NCBI GenBank assembly: GCA_044867425.1
Contig: JBIOUX010000104.1
Coordinates: forward strand, 13,053-77,052
Length of the DNA: 64,000 bases
Direction of reading: 5' to 3'
Source: CAWBJP01 sp044867425
GTDB lineage: Bacteria; Actinomycetota; Acidimicrobiia; IMCC26256; BP-133
Shown piece by piece: positions 17,742 through 25,591 of this stretch. Position 1 is the first letter of the stretch. Each line of letters starts with the position of its first letter. The notes under the pieces are model-generated. The model was given only the letters and a program-made list of their open reading frames with translations, made no database searches and had not been told where the DNA came from. The position numbers and the translations under genes are program-made.

Positions 17742-18476
17742 ATGGCCACGACCACCAGGCGCCGGTCCGACCCGGCGACCCATCGCCCAACCGGCAAGCT
17801 CGCGGCATACCAGGCCAAGCGCGATTTCCGCCGCACCCCGGAGCCGTCGGGCCGCAGCCGGAGCCGGGCCCCGAAGGGCGGCCGCCGCTTCGTGGTGCAG
17901 CGCCACCGGGCCCGCCGCCTCCATTACGACCTGCGCCTGGAGATCGGCGGCGTGCTGGTGAGCTGGGCCATCCCCAAGGGGCCGACGCTGGATCCCCGGG
18001 CCCGCCGGTTGGCGGTGCACGTCGAGGACCATCCCCTGGACTACTTCGACTTCGAGGGGATCATCCCCGAGGGCTACGGCAAAGGCGACGTCATCGTGTG
18101 GGACTGGGGGACGTGGAAACCGGCGGACGGCCAGGATCCGGAGGAGGCGCTCAAGGCCGGGGAGCTCCACTTCGATCTGCACGGCCAGAAGCTGCGGGGT
18201 CGGTTCGTGCTCGTCCGGACCAAGACGGGCGGCGACAAGGAGCAGTGGTTGCTCCTGCACAAGAACGACGACGCCGCCGTGCCGGGCTGGGATCCGGAGG
18301 AACAGCCGGAGTCGGTGAAGACGGGGCGCACCAACGACGACGTGGCCGCGGCGACGGCGAAGGGAAAAGCGAAGAGCGGCCCTCGCCGGAAGACGGCCCG
18401 GCGCCGGCGGCAGGCACCGAACCGGTGGGAGCCGCCCACCGAACTCATCCCGCCGGGACGAAACGGCAGGGTGTGA
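17742..18476 (+). CDS. Stand-alone LigD-type 3'-phosphoesterase
   Basis: A 244-residue protein carrying only the DNA ligase D 3'-phosphoesterase module. Visible are RFVVQRHRARRLHYDLRLE (catalytic His and Asp), SWAIPKGPT, HVEDHPLDYFDFEG, and GYGKGDVIVWDWGTW. This domain trims 3' phosphates and ribonucleotides at DNA ends before joining. The N-terminus (about 50 residues) and C-terminus (about 45 residues, KGKAKSGPRRKTARRRR) are basic and probably disordered DNA-binding tails. No ligase or Ku gene is nearby. Confidence 0.85.
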   Translation: MATTTRRRSDPATHRPTGKLAAYQAKRDFRRTPEPSGRSRSRAPKGGRRFVVQRHRARRLHYDLRLEIGGVLVSWAIPKGPTLDPRARRLAVHVEDHPLDYFDFEGIIPEGYGKGDVIVWDWGTWKPADGQDPEEALKAGELHFDLHGQKLRGRFVLVRTKTGGDKEQWLLLHKNDDAAVPGWDPEEQPESVKTGRTNDDVAAATAKGKAKSGPRRKTARRRRQAPNRWEPPTELIPPGRNGRV

Positions 18477-18486
18477 GTCTCACGCG

Positions 18487-19179
18487 TCAGAAGTCGACGT
18501 AAGAGTCGAACGGCCGCCTGTCGGGCACCGACCCGGTGCGGAGGACGGCCCACTGGTGCAGCGCGTCCGGTGCCGACACCTCCTCGAGCGCCCAGCCGAG
18601 GTTCTTCACGAAGAACGACGCGGCCCGCCCGACGGCGGGCAGCTGGTAGTCGTCGAGGAACACGATCCCTCCGGCACGCAGCAGGCGACCGAGGTAGACG
18701 AGATCGAGGAAGACGCCGTCGAAGCGGTGGTTGCCGTCGACGTACGCCAGGTCGAAGCTCCGACCTTCGATGACGAACCTCGGCAGTGCGAGCTGCGACT
18801 CCTCGGCGTGGTACTCGACCAGCTCAGTGAGTCCGGCCTCCTCGAGGAACTGCAGACCGCAGTTGGCAAACCTCGTTGCCTGATGCGGGTCCACGACGAC
18901 GTGGCGCGCCGCGGGATCGCCGTTGGTAAGCAGACCTTCGCACATGAACAGCGCGGAGATGCCATAGCCCAGACCGATCTCGATCGTCTGGACGGCGTCT
19001 TCTCGCGTCACCCAGTCCCCCACCGTCTCTCCCTCGGCGGCGCCCACGGCGACCGGGAACAGGGTGTGGGTGCTCCCGTCAGAACGCGCCACGGCCGAAC
19101 CGTCTCGGACCAGCCGCTCGATCACCTGGCGTACCCGTCGGGGCGTTGGCCGTCGACCGGGAGCGTGGGGGGCCTCCAA
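18487..19179 (-). CDS. Class I SAM methyltransferase
   Basis: A 230-residue methyltransferase. Motif I is TIEIGLGYGISALFM, strand 2 ends HVVVDPHQ, and a later FDLAYVDGNHRFDGVFLDL carries the DGxH signature of the Methyltransf_24 group. The apparent start is TTG at 19179, three bases after the M61 peptidase stop, suggesting co-translation; a downstream GTG is an alternative. It is convergent with the LigD-type gene. The substrate is unknown. Confidence 0.75.
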   Translation of the reverse strand: MEAPHAPGRRPTPRRVRQVIERLVRDGSAVARSDGSTHTLFPVAVGAAEGETVGDWVTREDAVQTIEIGLGYGISALFMCEGLLTNGDPAARHVVVDPHQATRFANCGLQFLEEAGLTELVEYHAEESQLALPRFVIEGRSFDLAYVDGNHRFDGVFLDLVYLGRLLRAGGIVFLDDYQLPAVGRAASFFVKNLGWALEEVSAPDALHQWAVLRTGSVPDRRPFDSYVDF

Positions 19180-19182
19180 TGC

Positions 19183-21093
19183 TCAGTGTCTCGAGTTGAG
19201 GGGCGCGATGGTCCGGCTGAGCAGGTCGGGCTGGCCGGGATCGCGCCGGAGGTGCGGATACCGCTCGCCGCCGTGGTAATCGAGGGCGTGGTTGCGCAGG
19301 GTGCCCTCATCGTTGACGAGGAGCTGAATCGGCCCCGGGCGGGTCTTCGCCCCGCTCAGGGAGTCATGCAGCGCGTCGAGCGAGAACGCCTTGCCGTCGA
19401 CGGAGACGACGGTGGCGCCGGGCCCGAGTCCGGCGTCCGCCGCCGGCGTCCCGGGAATGACGTCGGTGACGACACCGTCGGTGCCCAGCCGCAGACCGAG
19501 GGAGTAGCCCATCTCGATCTGCTCGCGGGCCGACTGCAGGTCAGCGAGGCGCTGTCCCGGCTCGTCGTCGTAGGCGAGCCGCCAGCCGGATCGTTCGATC
19601 CCGCCGAGGGGGGCGTGGAAGTCGGTCGACCAGAGGCGCTGGTCGAAGAACGTGCGCCAGTCGTAGGACACAACCTCGTCGAGGGTCGACACGACGTCCT
19701 CAAAGGTATACGTCTCGAGCGACGGCGGGCCCGTCTGCCCTCCATGGAAGCGGCGGCAGAAGTCGTCGAGGGCACGTTCTCCGGACGTGAGCTGACGGAT
19801 GAGCGTGTCCACTTCGAGCCAGATGAGCCAGCCCTCGTTGTAGAAATCGGTTCCCCGCCGCTCGGCGCTCCACTCCGGCGGGGCCCGGTAGAGGATCTGG
19901 GCGGCGACGGCCGTGTCGATCAACGGACGCCAGCCGCGACCGGGGATGTGGTCGAGCCTGGCCGCGGCTGAGGCCAGGGCATCGGCATACTGCTCTTGCG
20001 TCCACAGCCCGCTGCGGGCCGCCAGCACGTTGCCGTAGTACTGCGTCAGCCCCTCGTAGACCCACAGCAGCTCGCCCTGCATCGGAGACTGGAAGTCGGA
20101 CGTGGCCAGCCCGGCGGGGCGGCGGTACTTGCCGTTCCAGGAGTGGACGTACTCGTGCGGCAGCAGACCGAGGGCCAGGCGCCCCTGCGTCTCGTCCACC
20201 AGCGCCCGCTCCGCCACACGGTTGTCGCTCGACTGGTGGTGTTCGAGCCCCCCGGGCGCCACCCCGTCGCTCAGCGTCAGGAGGAAGGTGTAGTGCTCGA
20301 AGTGCTCGGCGTCGAAGAGCGCCCTGGCCTCGTCGACGAGGTTGCGCATGTCCTCGGCGAAAGCGGGACTCGCTTCCAGGGCGGCGGGGCTGTCGGCGGC
20401 CATGGCGATCCTCACCGCCGGCTTCGCCGTCGAGAGCGGGACGGACCGGAAGTACTCCCCGGCCAGCACCGGTGAATCCACCAGGGTCGTCAAGCTGGCC
20501 GGTTGGAAGTCCACCTCGCCCTCCGACTCCCGCTCCACCGCCAGCCCCGTACCGAATTTCCAGCCCGGCGGCAGCCGCAGGGAGGCGTCGAACACGAGGT
20601 CGTCGGTGTGTCCCACCGCCGGGTAGAGGAGTACCCGGTTCCAGACCAGGAGGGCCAGGTGCGACGTCGTCGACGCGCCGGCGGCGAACGGACCCTCCGA
20701 GGTCGGGGCCAGGAACTCGAGGTCCACCTCCACCGCGGTCGCCCCCGGCGGCACGTCCAGGTGGAAGGCGTACATGTCGATGGGATCACGCCGCCACCGG
20801 AGCGTTTCCCCGCCGGCCCGGAACTTCAGTCCCGCCAAGTTGACGATCGGCCCCGTCGGGCCGTGCTCACCGGGAATCCACTTCGGGTAGTAGAGCGTGA
20901 GGGGGCCGGGACCGGCCGGTATCACCTCGTGGGCGCGGACGAGCCGGCGCGGCGCCTCGGTGGCGTCGACCGTGAGCGTGACCGTCGCCGCCGCGTGGGC
21001 GACGCCCGTCCGGCTGAGTCCTCCGGCGCCGGGTCCCGGCAGCGAGACGAGGATCCAGAGCGCGGACAACAGCAGGGCAGCTCTTCGCTTCAT
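19183..21093 (-). CDS. M61-family (glycyl aminopeptidase-like) metallopeptidase with PDZ domain
   Basis: A 636-residue exported peptidase. After an N-terminal signal sequence (KRRAALLLSALWILVSL) comes the M61 N-domain. The catalytic domain has the upstream GLEHHQS element, the zinc motif HEYVHSWN (His313-His317) and the third ligand region YEGLTQYYG. A C-terminal PDZ domain (LGLRLGTDGVVTDVIPGTPAADAGL) follows. Length fits the family. It heads a two-gene operon with the methyltransferase. A near-perfect 20-bp palindrome lies 56 bases upstream of its start. Confidence 0.88.
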   Translation of the reverse strand: MKRRAALLLSALWILVSLPGPGAGGLSRTGVAHAAATVTLTVDATEAPRRLVRAHEVIPAGPGPLTLYYPKWIPGEHGPTGPIVNLAGLKFRAGGETLRWRRDPIDMYAFHLDVPPGATAVEVDLEFLAPTSEGPFAAGASTTSHLALLVWNRVLLYPAVGHTDDLVFDASLRLPPGWKFGTGLAVERESEGEVDFQPASLTTLVDSPVLAGEYFRSVPLSTAKPAVRIAMAADSPAALEASPAFAEDMRNLVDEARALFDAEHFEHYTFLLTLSDGVAPGGLEHHQSSDNRVAERALVDETQGRLALGLLPHEYVHSWNGKYRRPAGLATSDFQSPMQGELLWVYEGLTQYYGNVLAARSGLWTQEQYADALASAAARLDHIPGRGWRPLIDTAVAAQILYRAPPEWSAERRGTDFYNEGWLIWLEVDTLIRQLTSGERALDDFCRRFHGGQTGPPSLETYTFEDVVSTLDEVVSYDWRTFFDQRLWSTDFHAPLGGIERSGWRLAYDDEPGQRLADLQSAREQIEMGYSLGLRLGTDGVVTDVIPGTPAADAGLGPGATVVSVDGKAFSLDALHDSLSGAKTRPGPIQLLVNDEGTLRNHALDYHGGERYPHLRRDPGQPDLLSRTIAPLNSRH

Positions 21094-21148
21094 GGCACCT
21101 CCGGGTCCCGCCTTTGACCCGAGGGTCGCGCCTCGTTGACCGCCGGTC

Positions 21149-21168
21149 ATGAGTGGTCCGGCACTCAT
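21149..21168. promoter_or_regulatory. Near-perfect 20-bp palindrome matching the one at 4206
   Basis: ATGAGTGGTCCGGCACTCAT differs from the perfect palindrome at 4206-4225 only in the centre. It lies between the divergent M61 peptidase and the nucleoside-hydrolase pseudogene, 26 bases before the latter's ATG and 56 bases before the former's. Probably the same repressor controls both loci. Confidence 0.6.
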
Positions 21169-21193
21169 TTGCGGGGTGTGATAGGAGGTGGGC

Positions 21194-22003
21194 ATGGCCC
21201 CGCTGGCCGTGCTCATGGATCACGACGGCGGGGTCGACGACTACCTCGCCACGGTCCTGCTCATGACCATGGAGCACGTCGATCCGCTGGCTGTGGTCGT
21301 CACCCCGGCGGACTGCTACCCGAGGGCTGCGGTCAGCGCCACCCGCAAGATCCTGGATCTGATGGAGCGCTGGACGGTCCCGGTGGGCGAGAGCACGGTC
21401 CGCGGCGTCAACCCCTTTCCCCGCCTCTTTCGCCGCGACTCGTTCACGGTCGACGCGCTGCCGATCCTGAACGACCGGGAGACGGTCCGGGCCCCCGTGG
21501 TACCGGAGCCTGGTCAGGAGTTCATGGCTCGTCTGGATGGGCGGCGCGCTGGAAGTCGCCGGCAACATCGACCCCATCCTCGAGGGCGGACAGGACATGA
21601 CCGCCGAGTGGAACGCCTACTGGGATCCGTTCGCGGTGGCTCGCGTGTGGAGGACGAGCATCCCGGTCACCATCTGCCCGTTGGATCTGACCAACCAGGT
21701 GCCGGTGACGCCTGAGTTTCTCCGGCGCCTGAGCCGGGGACGTCAGTACCCTCTCTACGATTTCGCCGGCCAGTGTTACGCCCTGGTCACCCACCAGTCG
21801 TACTTCTTCTGGGACGTGCTCACGACCGCCTACCTGGGTCGCCCCGACCTCTTCGAACGGCGATCCCGGGAAACGTGGTCATCACGGAGGGCGCCAGCCA
21901 GGGACGCATCAAGATCGAGGCCGGGGGACGGACGATCCACGCCCTGAACCAGGTGGACACCGAGCAGTTCTACGAGTACGTCCTGCAACAATGGGCACGG
22001 TGA
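21194..22003 (+). pseudogene. Decayed nucleoside hydrolase (IUNH family), two lesions
   Basis: Three consecutive frames together resemble an inosine/uridine-preferring nucleoside hydrolase. Frame one starts at an ATG with a good AGGAGG and has the Asp-rich Ca2+ site (LMDHDGGVDDYLAT), continuing to about 21520. Frame two resumes at LVWMGGALEVAGNIDPI and includes TAEWNAYWDPFAVARVW and FWDVLTTAYLG. Frame three, from about 21865, gives PGNVVITEGASQGRIKIE to the stop. Between frames one and two about 25-40 family residues (the TGPLTNLA segment) are missing, so this is a deletion, not just a base-call error. The second lesion is a simple frameshift. Confidence 0.75.
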
Positions 22004-23430
22004 GCGAGAGCGCGGTTGCCCCCGACGACAACCGGTTCCGGGGGCCGTACGCGGATGGACCGCCACCCGAGGCCCTGGCGGTGGATGCGCCGCCCCTGCG
22101 GGTTTTCGGCGTGGCCGAGGTGCGGAGGGCGCTCACCGTCGTGGCCGTCGTGGTGGCCCGAGTCGCCCGGGCGCTGGCGCGCTGGGCCGTCCACCGCCGG
22201 CGCCAGTCGTGGCCGGCGGCGGCATCCGCCGGGGTCGTCGACGCCTGCTGCGCCCTCGGGCCCATGTTCGTCAAGCTCGGCCAGCTCATGGCCTCGTCCC
22301 CCAGCGTCTTCCCCGCCCCGCTGGCCGACGCCGCCCTGCGCTGCATCCGGGAGGTGGGACCCCTCGACCCGGCCACGGTCCGGGCCGTGGTCGAGCGCGA
22401 TCTCGGCTCCCCGGTGAGCCAGATCTTCGCCCGCTTCGATGACCGACCGCTCTCGGCCGCCTCCGTCGCCCAGGTCCACGGGTGCGTGCTGCCCGACGGA
22501 CGGCAGGCGGTGGTCAAGGTGCAGCGGCCGGAGATCCGCGCCACCGTGGCCTCCGACCTGCGCCTCCAGTGGAGGCTGGCGAGGCTCCTGCAACGGTGGT
22601 CGGGCTTCGCCCGGGACGCCAACCTGACCGGCGCCATCGAGGAGCTGCACACCGTCACCTTCAACGAGTTGAACTTCACCCTCGAAGCCCACCGCCAGAG
22701 CCGCTTCCGCGACGCCATCGGCCACTTCGGCGACAACCTCAGCGTCACCGCCCCCGAGGTCTACTGGGAGTTCTGCGGCCCCAACGTGATCTGCATGGAG
22801 CGTCTCTTCGGCGTGCCGCTCGACGATTTCGCCGCCGTGCGGGCCCGCCACGGCGACGGCGAGCTCCAGATGCGCCGGGGCGTGAAGGTGTGGGTCGAAG
22901 CGTGCCTGGTGCACGGGCCGTTCCACGGCGACGTGCACGCCGGCAACATCTGGGTCCTCGACGACGGGCGGGTCGCCTTCCTCGACTTCGGGATCATGGG
23001 GGAGCTGAGCGACGACTGGAAGCAGGTCATGCGGGACCTCTTCGAGACCTCTGCCATCGACAACGACTTCACCCGCGTGGCCCGGGCCTACAAGCGGGTG
23101 GGGGCCTTCCCCGAGGACGCCGGCTCCGACGACGAGATCGGCGTCCGCCTCCAGATGCTCTTCGCGCCCATGTTCGACGCCGGCCTCGGTGAGGTGCCCA
23201 TGGGCGCCCTGCTGGCGTCGATCATCCGCACCATGGGTTCCTACTCCGGCGGAGCGGGGACTCCGAAAGAGCTCCAGCTGATCGTCAAGCAGCTCCTCTA
23301 CTTCGAGCGGTACTCGAAGGAGCTGGCTCCCGCCTGGCCGATGTTCCGGGATCTCTACCTCGTCCGCAACGTCTTCCCCGACGCCGTCGCCGCCCGTGCC
23401 GCCCATCTCCAGATGGAACTCCCCGACTGA
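21991..23430 (+). CDS. ABC1/UbiB-family atypical kinase
   Basis: A 479-residue ABC1-kinase-like protein. Hallmarks are ALGPMFVKLGQLMASSP (the KxGQ segment), SVAQVHGCVLPDGRQAVVKVQRP with the nucleotide-binding Lys, FHGDVHAGNIWV (catalytic loop) and VAFLDFGIMGEL (metal-binding DFG). Family members support ubiquinone or isoprenoid-quinone metabolism or membrane lipid homeostasis. The start overlaps the end of the nucleoside-hydrolase remnant by 13 bases. There is no predicted membrane segment at the C-terminus. Confidence 0.85.
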   Translation: MGTVSESAVAPDDNRFRGPYADGPPPEALAVDAPPLRVFGVAEVRRALTVVAVVVARVARALARWAVHRRRQSWPAAASAGVVDACCALGPMFVKLGQLMASSPSVFPAPLADAALRCIREVGPLDPATVRAVVERDLGSPVSQIFARFDDRPLSAASVAQVHGCVLPDGRQAVVKVQRPEIRATVASDLRLQWRLARLLQRWSGFARDANLTGAIEELHTVTFNELNFTLEAHRQSRFRDAIGHFGDNLSVTAPEVYWEFCGPNVICMERLFGVPLDDFAAVRARHGDGELQMRRGVKVWVEACLVHGPFHGDVHAGNIWVLDDGRVAFLDFGIMGELSDDWKQVMRDLFETSAIDNDFTRVARAYKRVGAFPEDAGSDDEIGVRLQMLFAPMFDAGLGEVPMGALLASIIRTMGSYSGGAGTPKELQLIVKQLLYFERYSKELAPAWPMFRDLYLVRNVFPDAVAARAAHLQMELPD

Positions 23431-24461
23431 CGGTCAGAGGAGGGGCTGGACGGCGGGCTGCTTCCGGGCGTGGGGTCCGAGCCAGGGCACGAAGTCGCCG
23501 GGGTCAGTCGGTGACTCGGCGTGGATCGGGGAGCGGACCGTGGCCACCCACGTCGAACACATCTTGGCCAAACTCGATGCCCGGTCCCGTTCCCTGGCGG
23601 CCTCCCGGGCACCGGGCCCAGTCGCCCCGTCAGGACATGCCACGCCATCATCCGTTCGATGGCGAGGCGCCGTCCACAGAGCCGCTCGTAGGCGCTCAAG
23701 ACCTCCAGCGCCAGCTTCGTCGTTCGAGCGCTGCCCGGGAGGTAACGCAGGTCAAAGTGAGGGTCGGCGATCCCGCTCTCCTCGAAATCGACGACAGCCA
23801 GCAGCGTAAACGACGCCTGATCCCACACCTGGTTGTCACCGTGCAGGTCACCATGCACGACGACCGAGGGGAGCCCAACCGGCCCACAGAGAACCTCATC
23901 GACCCACTCACACCACCGCAGCACCAAGGCGCGTCGACGTTCGTCCACAAGTCGGGGGAAGCGCTCCCGGAGGCGTTCGGTGTCTGCTTGAGGCGTAGGG
24001 AGGACCACCGGCAGATCACCGACCAGGTCGGCGGCTGGGATGTTGTGCAATCGCACCAGGAAGGCTGCGAGGCGTTGCCCGACCTGATCGATCCCGGAAC
24101 GAGTCAGGCTGCTGGCCCACTCCCAGCTGAGCGGTGCTCCAGCCACCAACCGGGTCACGACGAGTGCTGGCTCTGCGCTCACCGCGACGAGTTCGGGGAT
24201 CGCCAGCGAGGGATCATGCGTACACAGCCGTTGCAGCAGCACGCCCTCCCGCCACAGGCGCATCGCCCGTAGCCGCGACCATGCGTACTTCACGACGAAG
24301 CATTCATCGATCACCGCGCTGGCCGACCACCACAGCTGGTTTGAGGACGGGTGCCGGGGTTTGATTCTGAGCGGCCGGGCGGCAAGTTCGGGAACAACGA
24401 GTGCCAGCGCCGACCGAAGCGACTCCTCACTCCCATCCCGAAGCCACCCGACGGACGGCAT
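23355..24461 (-). CDS. Aminoglycoside-phosphotransferase-like kinase with aberrant 3' end
   Basis: A protein-kinase-like APH fold: catalytic loop VVVHGDLHGDNQVWD and metal-binding VVDFEESGIADPHFDLRYL, with an N-terminal lobe from the ATG at 24461. Family-like sequence ends at ERMMAWHVLT (about 23628). The remaining frame (about 90 codons) is Arg/Ser/Pro-rich, runs antisense through the LuxR remnant and into the 3' end of the ABC1 kinase gene, and does not look like coding sequence. The true C-terminal helix is therefore probably lost. The kinase core is complete, so some activity cannot be excluded. Confidence 0.65.
   Translation of the reverse strand: MPSVGWLRDGSEESLRSALALVVPELAARPLRIKPRHPSSNQLWWSASAVIDECFVVKYAWSRLRAMRLWREGVLLQRLCTHDPSLAIPELVAVSAEPALVVTRLVAGAPLSWEWASSLTRSGIDQVGQRLAAFLVRLHNIPAADLVGDLPVVLPTPQADTERLRERFPRLVDERRRALVLRWCEWVDEVLCGPVGLPSVVVHGDLHGDNQVWDQASFTLLAVVDFEESGIADPHFDLRYLPGSARTTKLALEVLSAYERLCGRRLAIERMMAWHVLTGRLGPVPGRPPGNGTGHRVWPRCVRRGWPRSAPRSTPSHRLTPATSCPGSDPTPGSSPPSSPSSDRQSGSSIWRWAARAATASGKTLRTR
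23525..23605 (+). pseudogene. LuxR-type HTH remnant
   Basis: About 27 codons read IGERTVATHVEHILAKLDAR followed by SRSLAA, the recognition helix and end of a LuxR-family HTH. No start, no N-terminal domain and no other HTH helices precede it. It overlaps, antisense, the aberrant 3' part of the phosphotransferase gene, so it looks like a fragment left by a rearrangement. Confidence 0.6.
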
Positions 24462-24492
24462 CCGTCCAGCTTCGCGTTTCCGTGCAGGTCCG

Positions 24493-24720
24493 CTAGCCGG
24501 GAGGGGCGCCGAGCTCGCCCCGGACGCCCCGCAGGGTTCCGTAGGGCACTGTGGCCGCCGGTGGCTCCTTGCCGTCATCTCGTTCGACGACGCCTGACAG
24601 CACCGTGACGGTGGTCGTCGTCGGAGACCTGGTCCCGGACCCGGTTCGCTCGTCAACGTTGGCGGTGTCGCAGCCGGCGACGAGCAGACCGGCGAGGACC
24701 ATCGTTGCTAGGAAGCGCAT
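24493..24720 (-). CDS. Small hypothetical lipoprotein
   Basis: A 75-residue protein with a short signal peptide and lipobox (LLVAGC, Cys17), followed by a Thr-rich low-complexity segment and a few charged residues. No domain is recognised. It stands alone between the phosphotransferase-like gene and the ArsM-like gene, on the same strand. Confidence 0.5.
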   Translation of the reverse strand: MRFLATMVLAGLLVAGCDTANVDERTGSGTRSPTTTTVTVLSGVVERDDGKEPPAATVPYGTLRGVRGELGAPPG

Positions 24721-24807
24721 CGGGCCAAGACTCGTTCACCATCCTGAAGATCCAGCTATGGCCCCCTGAAGATCCACCCAAGCTGCCGGCTCGGACCGTC
24801 CGCCGAT

Positions 24808-25587
24808 TTACGCGGTCCGCTTGCGGGCGAGGAAGGCGTAGCCGTACACGTCGAAGGCGCGGGCCTTGTCCTCGCCTTTGGCGCCTCCGAAGGTGTCGAC
24901 GGGTGGTCCGATCTCCACGTCACCGAAGCCGGAGTCCTCGAGCATCTTCTGCCAGCCCGCACGGGGCAGCCCACCGGCGATTCAGCCGGTCCACAGGTCG
25001 ATGTCGCGCAGCGCCTCGGGCGGGACGGGGCGGCCGTTGGCGATGTCGGCGAACTGCAGCACCCCGCCGGGACGCAGCACCCGGCGGATCTCGGCGAACA
25101 CGGCCTGCTTGTCGGCGCAGAGGTTGATGACCCCGTTGGAGATCACCGCGTCGGCCCACCCGTCCTCGACCGGGATCGCCTCGGCGAGGCCGTCGCGGAA
25201 GCTGACGTGCGCGAACCCGAGCTCCTCGGCGGTCCGGCGGGACTTGGTGAGCATCTCGGCGGTCATGTCGATGCCGACGACCTCGCCGGTGACGCCGACC
25301 TGGCCGGCGGCGATGAAGGAGTCGAAGCCGGCGCCGGAACCCACGTCGACCACCCGCTCGCCGGGCGCCAAGCGCCGCAGCGAGAAGGGATTGCCGACCC
25401 CGGCGAACGACTCGACGGCCTGGTCGGGGAAGGCGTCGACGACGGTCTGGTCGTAGCCGAGACGGCGGGCGAGGGGTCGGCCGGTGTGGAAGTGGTGCTC
25501 GGCGTGGGGAGCCAGCGCGACGTCGCGGTACTTGTCCCGCACCTGCTCGCGCAGCGTCAGGGGATCGACCAGCAGGTCCTCGGCCAT
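24808..25587 (-). CDS. ArsM-like SAM methyltransferase, candidate selenoprotein (in-frame TGA as Sec202)
   Basis: Read through one in-frame TGA (24982-24984) this gives 259 codons. Residues 1-201 hold a class I methyltransferase related to arsenite methyltransferases: AVESFAGVGNPFSL, motif I VVDVGSGAGFDSFIAA, GEVVGIDMTAEML, and VISNGVINLCADKQAVF. The TGA falls in DIDLWTG-[TGA]-IAGGLP, where relatives carry the conserved thiol that helps bind the metalloid. After it, 57 further codons complete the fold (GWQKMLEDSGFGDVEI ... FDVYGYAFLARKR) before TAA at 24808. A hairpin with bacterial SECIS geometry follows the TGA. The start ATG at 25587 has a GGAGG eight bases upstream. It is the second gene of an operon led by the ArsR-rhodanese regulator. 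The alternative is a plain nonsense mutation. Confidence 0.75.
24951..24978 (-). promoter_or_regulatory. Candidate bacterial SECIS hairpin
   Basis: On the coding strand, 18 bases separate the TGA from the apical loop CGUGC (24963-24959). The upper stem is GCCC (24967-24964) with GGGC (24958-24955). A lower GCC/GGC pairing (24978-24976 with 24953-24951) encloses an asymmetric bulge. A G in the first two loop positions, a short GC stem and a 16-37 base distance are the published features of bacterial SECIS elements. An alternative GGGC/GCCC pairing is possible. Confidence 0.5.
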
Positions 25588-25591
25588 CGGT

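Noticed and set aside
24493..24720. Second candidate recoding event near the phosphotransferase
   Set aside because: The small lipoprotein frame is complete by itself with start, lipobox and stop; nothing suggests continuation past its stop.
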